From positions 15,681 to 79,680 of the forward strand of contig CALNVZ010002279.1 in the NCBI GenBank assembly GCA_940671915.1: a DNA stretch of 64,000 nucleotides, in the 5' to 3' direction. A program made the position numbers and the translations under genes. The notes under the pieces are model-generated. The model had not been told where the DNA came from. It searched no databases and worked only from the letters and a program-made list of their open reading frames with translations. This document shows, in pieces, positions 55,600 to 64,000 of the stretch. The stretch's first letter is position 1; the number at the start of each line of letters is the position of its first letter. This DNA comes from Paracentrotus lividus. Its lineage: Eukaryota > Echinodermata > Echinoidea > Camarodonta > Echinidae.

Positions 55600-55945
55600 C
55601 CTGATTGAAATAGCTTAATTTTTTTTAACGAAAATGTTTTTGCACTAAATAACTTGGCAGGGGTGTTGTTACATAATCGGGTACATTTTGTGTGAACATG
55701 AGATAGATATGTAGGGTCAAGCATGAGTGAGCACACGTCAAAGACAATATAATCACTTTTCAAAAGTATTAAGATGACTTTTTAGGTCTGTTATTGACAA
55801 TTTACTCTTTGATGTGTACTCATTCATGGATTACTTGATGAATCAATCTGATATTTACATAGAATCTAGTCGATATCGATAAGTGTAACAACACCCTTGA
55901 CAAGTAATCTGGTTCAAAACATTTTCGCTAAAAAGATTATATTTT
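55600..55945. repeat. Palindromic repeat, related to 20735-21056
   Basis: AACTTGGCAGGGGTGTTGTTAC at 55650 and GTAACAACACCCTTGACAAGT at 55885 are the arms. The centre has GAGCACACGTCAAAGACAAT, ATCACTTTT and GGATTACTTGATGAATCAAT as in the other copy. Confidence 0.65.
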
Positions 55946-56477
55946 ATTCAGGATGAATATATTATATATATACATATATTATGTATGTGTTGTAGCGTGT
56001 CGACTGAACTTAAATAAGAGACCAAACTAAACGAAGGAAACTGAAGACAATTGATCTCTTGAATCTATAATCTTAACTGTATATCTTGACTGTATTTTTC
56101 CACAAATTACATTTGTATTTACACACTGGCCTGCCTGGCCCGACATCAAAATAGTAACTGAGGAAACATAACAATATTTAAATTAACTCATAGACAGCCA
56201 CTGAACTTATAGAGAGAATAAAACAACCTAACTTAAATGTAACGAGCCAATTCATAACCAATGAGAGATAAGAAGATGAAGATGAAGAAGATGATGGAAT
56301 GATAATGTAATAAGAATGTTGAACAAAAGAGTCAGATGTGGAATGTAATGAATGAAGACATCTGAATAGGAAAGGAATGATAGTAAAGGAGGTTGAAAGT
56401 CAAATAGGAAATGGACGTGAACAAAGCTGAACTAAATACCAAAGCTGAATAGAAATAAGGTCAACTAAAGAAACGTA

Positions 56478-56660
56478 CGGATGGTATCTCACTTCGCGGA
56501 GACGTCTCCGCGACAGTTTTCAAAAACTATAGCAAAGTACTTTCAAAGAACCGTCTGAAAGTAGTTTCCGCGACTCATGAAACGTCTCCGCGACATCGGA
56601 GACATCTCTTATACTTTTTATCCGTCGCGGAGACGTCTCGGCGAAGTGAGATACCACCCT
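56478..56660. mobile_element. 183-bp MITE with GAGACGTCTCCGCGAC arms, TA flanks
   Basis: GGTATCTCACTTCGCGGAGA mirrors TCTCGGCGAAGTGAGATACC, with TA outside (56476-56477 and 56661-56662). The interior repeats ACGTCTCCGCGAC. Related motifs lie at 13000-13150. Confidence 0.75.
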
Positions 56661-57099
56661 TAATGTACAATTATCAGTCCTACAATATGATCCGACTTGG
56701 TCGTTTACGTAATTCTCCTTCATTAGTAATATACAGTCAGAAATAAACAATCAATATTTATTTATGGAAAAATGTAATGTGTCACCGTTTTGAATTCATA
56801 TAATTGATTTTTGCCTTGACTACTGTTTATTTTTTGTCCATTTTTGTCCATGGCAGTCCATAACCAGGTGATAAATGAATAGTAAATTCCTCCACGGGCT
56901 AATTTGTGTGTCCTTTACAAAAGTGGGCTTGCTCACTGAAGCATGCGTTATTTTCGGATTGTTTTGAGTCATAGTTGAGGATATTAACTTTTTTCTTTCT
57001 TTTTTCATCCTTTCCCCCGAGACTCATATAAATCTGTTTATTTGGTAGCCATTTAAAAAGTGTATAGTTCTTTTTGGGATGCACTGTAGTTCTATACAG

Positions 57100-57232
57100 A
57101 GCTGAGTAAACTGTGAAGTGAGGTCAAGTATAAAAGAAAGTATATGATGGTTAAGTGCACCATAGGGTGCACTCGAGTGCTATCAACAATACCTTCTTTT
57201 ATACTTGACCTCACTTCATGCTTATCTCAGCT
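57100..57232. mobile_element. 133-bp hairpin MITE
   Basis: AGCTGAGTAAACTGTGAAGT mirrors ACTTCATGCTTATCTCAGCT. The inner arms GAGGTCAAGTATAAAAGAA are nearly perfect. The loop centre is GTGCACCATAGGGTGCAC. Confidence 0.8.
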
Positions 57233-57359
57233 TTGAATACTAAATATTATATACTTACAAAATTATGGATTTGACGAGGAGATGCAAAATTATTTCTTCA
57301 AGTTGCATAGGTAGAATTTGTTTTGGTCTCGACATTTTGAAGTTTTGAAGTTTCTGATC

Positions 57360-57720
57360 CCTAATCCTGTGGTAACGATTTGTGGTAATCCTGTGGTAAT
57401 GATGTGTGGTAATATTGCGGTAAACTAATGTGGTAATGGGTGTGTGGTACTTCTGCGTTAATCATATTTTACCACATGATTAATCCTTCGTATCGTAATT
57501 GTGTGGTAACCATTGGATTAACTTTTGGTAACCCAAATTACCACCGGAATGTCCCAAATTTACCAGATAGCAAAAATGTCTCAATATCAACACAGGAATT
57601 CATGTGGTCATTCATGTGATATAATCCCGTGGCCATTTCTGTGGTATAATCCTGTGGTAATTTGTTTGGTATTACTACAGGATTACCACGGGATATTTTG
57701 GTAAGATATTGCGGAACAGT
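57360..57720. repeat. TGTGGTAAT-rich degenerate repeat with inverted arms
   Basis: About a dozen copies of (C/T)TGTGGTAAT on the plus strand up to 57660, then CAGGATTACCACGG in reverse orientation at about 57680, suggesting an old foldback element with short iterated words. Confidence 0.55.
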
Positions 57721-58381
57721 GTCCGATAGACGATCAGACATGGACCTTCTTCGCAAATAAATATTAAAAAAATGAAATCATTTCATATTTATTCTAGAAT
57801 CTTGGATACGAAGAATATAGATAACTTAAAAGAATGTTGTAACGGAATAGGTTTTTATTTCGCTGTAGTATAATGTCTTTGAAATTTTAGTAAAAATTAG
57901 TGGATTAATTAAATAATAATTAACAAGTAAGATTACATATTCGGTTTTGGATGGTATTGTTTATTTCAGTATGCCGATTTATATGATATATGATTTGTTT
58001 GGATTGGATAACGGAAGCTGAAGTTATTAAATTATTGGTAACTTAATTGTATAGAAAGTAATGAAAATCTGTAACTGTTACTGATCATCTGATCCAATGT
58101 AGGTAGATACATAAATTGGAAAAAGGTTGTAAGTTTCGTTGGACTCTGACAGGGTTTAATGAAATATGACGCCTCTTTCGGCGCATTGCAGGTAAAGTAC
58201 CTGAACCGATCAAGCTTGGTGCGAAATAAATGAAGTAAAACTGATATTTCGCATCGTTATTACTTGGTACCCGAGGGTGGATTTCTCGTGTCAGGCCGTA
58301 AACCAAGAATAGCTTCTCTTGAGGTCGTGCCTCAAGACGAGGGTTGCAGGGCACTGAACTAGAACGGACGACAAATGTTAA

Positions 58382-58877
58382 TGGGGAAGTTCACCCTGGA
58401 ATTTCATTGGCGTTGAAAAATGCAGAAAAATAAAAGAAAAATATGAGTGAAGGTTTGGAGGAAATCGACCAAAAAATAATGAAGTTATAAATATTTAAAG
58501 TTTTGATCATGTGACGTCACATGCGAGCAGGCCTCCTATGTGTTATGTAATGTAAATTCCATAAAGTGTAATCTTATCAGAAGATAATTAATTATTTCAC
58601 CTGTGCGGTCGATATATCATCAAACATAAGTTCATATACATGCCCCTATCAAATTGACCCATTCCTTTATCAAGAACTATGAAAAAAAGACAAATTTATG
58701 GAATTTGCATACACAACACATGGAAGAGCTGCTCGCACGTGACGTCACAGAATCAAAACTTTAAATATTCATAACTTCCCTCTTTTTTGGTCAATTTTCT
58801 TCAAACTTTCACTAATATTTTTATTTTATTTTTCTATAATTTTTAAAACTAATAAAATTCCAGGGTGAACTTCCCCT
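58382..58877. mobile_element. TTAA-flanked (piggyBac-like) MITE, copy B
   Basis: TGGGGAAGTTCACCCTGG mirrors CCAGGGTGAACTTCCCCT, with perfect TTAA on both sides (58378-58381 and 58878-58881). Same family as copy A (44571-45051), including TGACGTCA at 58512-58519 and 58740-58747 and CTGCTCGCACGTGACG near 58729. Confidence 0.9.
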
Positions 58878-59729
58878 TTAAGCGGTAAACATCAATTCTA
58901 ACCAGATGGCCCATAGCTATGTCATCACCGTGTTTACATCGATGCTATTAAGCATTCAAATAGTATATACATCGACTCCAGAAAATGTTCATTCATATAT
59001 ATTAAACGAAGGAATGAATAAAAGTCACTGGAGATCGAATTGATTATTGGAGTTAAAGATAAAAATTTATTCACATAAATCGTCGATTTAACCAACGTGA
59101 TGATATGACTTAGGGCTGGGAGACCCTGTATATCAAACTGCTCGGACGAAAAGAGCAACAAAATTCTCAACTTATGCTACGGTCACAACTCAGAGCGGCG
59201 ACCGACCGATGTGTAGCCTGCTCGGTCGCCGCTGAAATTTAGGCATCGCCCACCGTTTGGGGGAGGTCAGCAGGCTGTAGAGGCCCCAGACGTGGCTGGC
59301 GACGGTGACTGGGCGGTGACCTGTCGGGTGTCCCGTCAAGTCACCGGGTCCGGTTTTTAGGTCACAACTGGGCTAAATTAATGGATTTATCTCCGCTCGG
59401 CGTCCCAGCAAGTGACCGACCGATGACCCACCGGTTCCCGAGCGGTCTCCCACCGGTCACCGGCTGATTTTAAGAAATCGTGGCGGCCGAACGGTGATCG
59501 GTGGGTCGCCTATAGGTGTCCCCGGCGGCGACCCGTCGGCGACGCCGGCAGCGACCCGGCGGCAACCCGCCCGGCTTTATCGGGAATTTATCAACGGGCA
59601 ACCTAGGTAATGTAGTTTCTACAGGCAAGTCATCAACAAACAACGCGTTTGCTTCTGCATCTGAGAGGTCAACAAGGTCTACGATGCCGTTAATACCACC
59701 TCAGCGCTACCACAACGAGTTATACAACT

Positions 59730-61217
59730 CCAGCATTTGGCCGCGACAGAGGGAGAGGATGGCGCACGCCCTTACCGTTACAATCTTGCCTGGCGGCCCT
59801 GGTCGCCTGGTGGCAGAAGACGAAAGAGGCGGCGAGCTTCAGCGCAGAGAAGAAGATGGTGGGTGAGGCCATGGATTGCCCGGCGACCAATATATGGCCA
59901 GTACGAGCAGCTCCATGAATTGAGCTCCAAAGGGAAGCCCGGCAGACTTCAAGTCCTTCCTCCGGCTGGAGCCAGATCTTGTTCTTTCGAGCTCGTCCAA
60001 CGAGTTGGTCCCAGGATCAGAGAAAAGTGCAAGAGTAAGTAAGTTCTTGGCATTATAATTTTTTTTAAGTTCCCTGCATTGTCCTTTTTTAGATAAATGA
60101 TCAAGGAAAATGTTAGGCCATGCGAGTTTGGCTTATACCGCGAACAAGAAGATACAAAGTCAGTAAAGGTAAGTCTGCAGTGAGAGAGAAAAATAATACA
60201 CATTCCTTTTGGATCTCCTTTTGCAGAGGAGAGCCCCCTTGCGGCCTGGATTAAAGCTCGCGATCACCCTGCGCTTCCTTGCCATGGTAACTCTTTTCGG
60301 TCCTGGAGTTCAGCTTTAGGGTGGCCCACAACACATCTCTATCTTCATCCCCGAGGTGAGCCAAGCCATCGTTGATGAATATAGACAGGAGGTTTTCAAC
60401 ACCCCATCCACCCCTGATGACTGGCGGCGTGTACCCAGGTCTTCCAGGATCGCTGGAACTTTCCCCATGTCTGCGAGCGATTGACGGCAAAGCATGTGGC
60501 CATCCGAAAGCCGGCTCACAGTGGCAGTGTTATTCTACAACTATAAAGGCTACTCAGTATCGTCATGCTGGTGCCGCCGACGGGGAATACAAAGCTCTCT
60601 GGGCAGAGTCGGTGCACGCGGGCTCCGAGTCCGACTCGCGGCATTTTCACAGATCCGAGCTTCTCCCATCTCTCATCACTGGCACCATTGGCTTCCGCGC
60701 CTCCTGAGCCCCTTCCCAACGATGACCGAAATACAGGGTTTTTCCTTGTTGGATGATGCGTTCCCTCTTCGGGAGTTCTTGCTGAAACCCGTCTCCAAAC
60801 GCTATCTCAACCGTGAGGAGATGGTGTGCAACTACAGGACATCTCGGGCAAGGAGGGTGGTAGAGAACCTCTTCGGCATCATGGCCAAGCGCTTCCGGTG
60901 CTGCTGACAACATTGGATGTCGAACCAGACCGAGCCACGACAATATGCAATGCCTGCCTAACGCTGCACAATCTAATGAGGGCCCGTTTATGGTCTCGCA
61001 CCAACGTGAAGCTGATGAAGAAGATGACCACAACCAGCTGGTGCCTGGAGCATGGAGGACAGACGCCATCATGCGGGAAGTGGAGGACCAGGCCCGTGCA
61101 CCGCGCGCCAATGCAGCCGGCCAAGCCCTACGCTCAACCTTCAAGGCGTACTTCAACTCTGATGCAGGGAGTGTCCCGTGCAGCTGCCCATTCTCGGACT
61201 TCAGTAGACCTTTCTGA
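59730..61217 (+). pseudogene. PIF/Harbinger DDE transposase, frameshifted
   Basis: In order: RRRRWWVRPWIARRPIYGQY (about 59845), ADFKSFLRLEPDL in the next frame, ELVQRVGPRI (about 59992), PLRPGLKLAITLRFLA (60235), ISIFIPEVSQAIVDEYRQEV (60335), FNTPSTPDDWRRV, a disturbed AIDGK-HVAI (first Asp, about 60480), YNYKGY, ADGEYKALWAE (second Asp, about 60577), SELLP, then DDAFPLREFLLKPVSKRYL (60747) and RARRVVENLFGIM (60850, catalytic Glu). All three acidic positions are traceable, but at least five frameshifts separate the blocks, so this copy cannot make transposase. Confidence 0.88.
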
Positions 61218-62049
61218 TTCCAAATCTTGGAACCCATAGATGTTGTGACTTTGTGATGATTAACTGTGTTTCCTTTGTCACATAAGGTCTCATACGTGTG
61301 TCAGAAATTAGACGATGGTGAATGTGAAAGTTTACTTACAAGACTTTATAATGTTGATAATGATACAACCTTGCATTTGTTTTTAACCAAATTTCGCAAG
61401 CGGGCGAGAAACATTACGGTAATTGTCTAGTAATTTGTCACCTGAGAAATAAATTCATGATGTGACAAGTAAATCAAGCCTAATAGTATTGACTGAATGT
61501 ACACATATCTTTCTGGTACTTTATTATTTTTTTGTTTGTTTTTGTAATGAAGAGTCTTTATATGTAGTGAAGACAAATTTCAAGAAAAATTGGTGGTAAT
61601 CTGAAAACCACTTCAAGTTGAAAGTATGTTAAATTTGTGTAGTACGTCATATCTCCGTCACTGAAATATGTTTTCGCAAGTCGCTATTCCTAAAGTATAT
61701 TTTTGTATTTTAGTGACGTAGATATGACGTAGATAGAATAAATTTTAGCCTAAAATCGTTTTCAGAAATCAGGGCTTGGGCCGTTCTTATACTTATTTTA
61801 AAGTGCATGTAATTGAAGAAAACAAACTTTAATTGTGTTTATTTCTTTTTCTCAAAATCCTGTGATAGACTTGGGCCATATTTGTATTAAGATACGTACA
61901 CAACCGCAAAGTAAATAATCGCAAGAAGAAACAATAAAAAAGTAACATAATAATAAAAGCTTTTATTATCATGTGAATCACATTCTTATCAATATTATCA
62001 TAAACAGATGAAGTCGCCATGACTGCCAAACAGATCACGAACTAGTCCA

Positions 62050-63481
62050 CTAGTCGGAGTCAGAGTTCCGTCCTGGCTGCTCCTGCTCATCAGGCTTTGT
62101 GGCTGTTGGTGCGTTGATTTGTTCCGAAGCGATGATGACCGGGTAGTCCCCTGAGCCCGAGACAGATGTGATGCAGAGGGAGGTCTGATACTCGAAGGGC
62201 CGAGGGAGCACGAGTCTGCAACAAAAAGAAGCAGAAAACATAAACTTTACACTTTGAAATAAGGAGCTGGCAAGATATTGTAAAATTAAGAAATTGTAAC
62301 AGTTGTGTTGTACCATAACTAAGAATGTAAAAAATTACTTACTGGTCGCTGCTGCTGGCCATACTGCTGCTGCAGCTGCGGGGCAGTCTGTTGTTGCTGG
62401 GTTGCGGAGGGAAGAACCGCTGCTGCGACTGCTGATGGATGTGCTGAGCGGGCTGGGGAGGCACAAAGTACTGGGGCTGGTTATGTTGTGCATAGGAGTG
62501 ATGAGGCTGTTGCTGCTGCTGGGCCAGCACCTTGTACTTCATGACAAGGGCAAATGCTTCTGACTGGTACATAGGCCACACGTGTTGAGGGATGGTTTGG
62601 TGGACACTGGCCATCCACTGCGTCCACGCGTCTATTTCGTTCATGTAGGTTGGGATGTTCCACTCGCCTAAAACGCAAACAACAATAACATTAATTTCAT
62701 TAGACTTGATGTCAGCAAAGAAAGGATAACTCCAATTATATGAATCGAAGACTAGTGGCAGAACGATAAACATTACGTGAAGTACTTACCTAGGCCAATG
62801 CAGCCTGGGAATACTTAAGCTCCTGCTTGCTCTCCGAAACGAGGTTCACAAGGACTTCGGTGAGGTTCTTGTCCTTAACCTTCTTGGCCTGCCTAGAATG
62901 GCTTCATTTTAGGGGAGGGAGAGGCGGAAGCAAAGTCTGGCCTCCTGGCCGAGCAGCTCTCCAAGTCCGAATCCTGGTCGTCGGAGATCTCTGGCTGTGG
63001 AATCTGAATAATAAACAAGGACGGAGCCAACAATGTCAATTTTCATGTAAAATACAGTAAAATGTACATAGCCAATAGGTAAGAGTGCACAGCCAAAAAG
63101 ACACTAAGGCAAGAAGGTATGAAAAGACGCCAATCATTGCTGATACTCGATCCAAGGACTTGAGACGAGGTTATCTTCTTATTGCCGCGTAGTATGGCTG
63201 GAGGAAAGCGAATCGCTTCAGCTTCCACTGTTGGAGGGGGGTGAAGGGTTTTGAGATGCCGGGCCGGACTTTCCCTTGGCCTGCCTCTCTCCAGTTTGTG
63301 GTAGTCGTCCGGATGTTGCGAAACTCTTCCTCATCTGCCCAAAGTTGGTGTCCCTGCATGTGTCCTCTCTGTCATCCATCATGCTGGTCGTGTCATCTTC
63401 TGCCTGGGCTGTCTGTAGGGGGGAGGTCCTGGTGGTGGCTGCCTTGCCCGCTTGCCCTTGTGATTTTCGTGCTTTCGGCAT
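62050..63481 (-). pseudogene. Second (accessory) gene of the Harbinger element
   Basis: Minus-strand segments with splice signals: 63481-63218 (MPKARKSQGQAGKAATTRTS..., Arg/Lys/Ser/Thr-rich), 63003 to about 62785 (IPQPEISDDQDSDLESC, a stop, then KKVKDKNLTEVLVNLVSESK in another frame), 62667-62343 (GEWNIPTYMNEIDAWTQWMA, then a Gln/Pro-rich tail with QQQQQPHHSY) and 62215-62050 (LVLPRPFEYQTSLCITSVSG to the stop). Harbinger elements normally carry a Myb/SANT- or MADF-type DNA-binding protein beside the transposase. The position fits, but I do not see a convincing Myb fold in the pieces. At least one frameshift is present. Confidence 0.6.
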
Positions 63482-64000
63482 ATTCCAGTAAAACTTCAGA
63501 TGGAAATGATGTGTGTATCTTGATCTTGTGCTAGTTTGAAGAGCGCCTACATAATTATATACAAATACCAACAATGATGATTTAGGTAAAAAAAGGTCAA
63601 ATAGGTCATCGGCTGCCTAGCGGGGCCGCTTGGTGACCGAATGATCTCCCAGCGGCGACCAGGCGGCGACCGCTCGGCAGCCGATGACCTATTTGACCTA
63701 TTTTGTATCTAAATCGCTGGATGGCGACCGCTCGATTAGGTTGGTGCCTGGACGGCGACCGTCCGGCCACCGAGCGATTTTGGGCGGCGTGTGAAAAGTG
63801 AGCAGGCGCCGCTCAAATTTAACTCCGCACTAAAACCTCAGCGGCGACCGAGCGGTGCCTAAAAATCAGCGGTGCCTGGGCGGCAGCCGCTGGGTGACCG
63901 AGCGGTTTTGGCTAAAAACTCGCCGCGCGGCCGCCGAGCAGGCTACTTTTGGGGGTTGTGACCATAGCATTAACTCCGAAATCGTGCCGGTTTTGGCATA

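Larger units (their letters stand above)
59175..63969 (+). mobile_element. Complete-ended PIF/Harbinger DNA transposon, 4.8 kb
   Basis: TIRs TGCTACGGTCACAAC (59175-59189) and GTTGTGACCATAGCA (to 63969) agree at 14 of 15 positions, with matching AGCCTGCTCGGnnGCC further in. TTA is duplicated on both sides (59172-59174 and 63970-63972), the family hallmark. Both subterminal regions (59200-59570 and 63610-63950) are G+C-rich and filled with GCGGCGACCG(A/C)(C/G)CGG-type words in both orientations, likely protein-binding repeats. It encodes a DDE transposase on the plus strand and a second protein on the minus strand, the two-gene plan of the superfamily. Base composition differs sharply from the AT-rich surroundings. 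Confidence 0.92.

Noticed and set aside
60494..61239. Minus-strand and alternate-frame ORFs of up to 196 codons in the Harbinger element
   Set aside because: They are open because the region is G+C-rich; the DDE motifs lie in the plus-strand frames.

Overview
The window is eukaryotic nuclear DNA: AT-rich, with GT-AG introns, AATAAA signals and dense transposon remnants. The protein families (short-chain collagen C4-like, pancreatic-lipase-type secreted lipases, an SLC16-type transporter), together with CR1-like LINEs, PIF/Harbinger, piggyBac-like and TA-flanked MITEs and a recurrent TAGGCCTA octamer, fit a marine invertebrate. An echinoderm is my best guess, but the species is inference.

Layout. 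1-2.5 kb is intergenic with a long inverted repeat. 2.5-5.9 kb holds three exons of a damaged short-chain collagen C4-like gene (+). 9.1-19.7 kb holds lipase gene 1 (+, five exons, 363 codons). It is fully open but lacks the catalytic serine: GxSxG reads GGGMG. 20.1-24.3 kb holds an SLC16/monocarboxylate-transporter-like gene (-, four exons), broken by one extra base and one in-frame stop, with a 1.5-kb transposon ending about 45 bp upstream of its start codon. 29.5-31.7 kb is a dead LINE. 44.2-49.5 kb holds lipase gene 2 (+, five exons). It keeps the canonical motifs but has at least three frameshifts, the first inside its GHSLG codons. At 51.1 kb a lone signal-peptide exon looks like the start of a third lipase gene. 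59.2-64.0 kb is a complete-ended PIF/Harbinger transposon (TTA target duplication, 4.8 kb) with a decayed DDE transposase and a second gene on the opposite strand.

Most remaining sequence is mobile DNA. Three insertions can be supported inside the window: a Harbinger-type MITE with a 30-bp minisatellite sits inside a larger THAP-bearing element; a TA MITE interrupts a LINE copy whose empty counterpart lies 2 kb away; and one TA MITE is nested in another. Four TA-flanked elements with unrelated sequences share one design: the terminal motif recurs inside the element as a perfect or near-perfect hairpin.

The three lipase starts share a phase-1 signal-peptide exon, so they arose as a tandem family of secreted proteins. 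No operons, CRISPR arrays or convincing RNA genes were found. A 472-base gap (N) lies in the minisatellite at 10.6-11.1 kb. Whether the many one-base frameshifts are real decay or assembly error cannot be settled from sequence alone; the intact lipase 1 gene argues against uniformly poor sequence.
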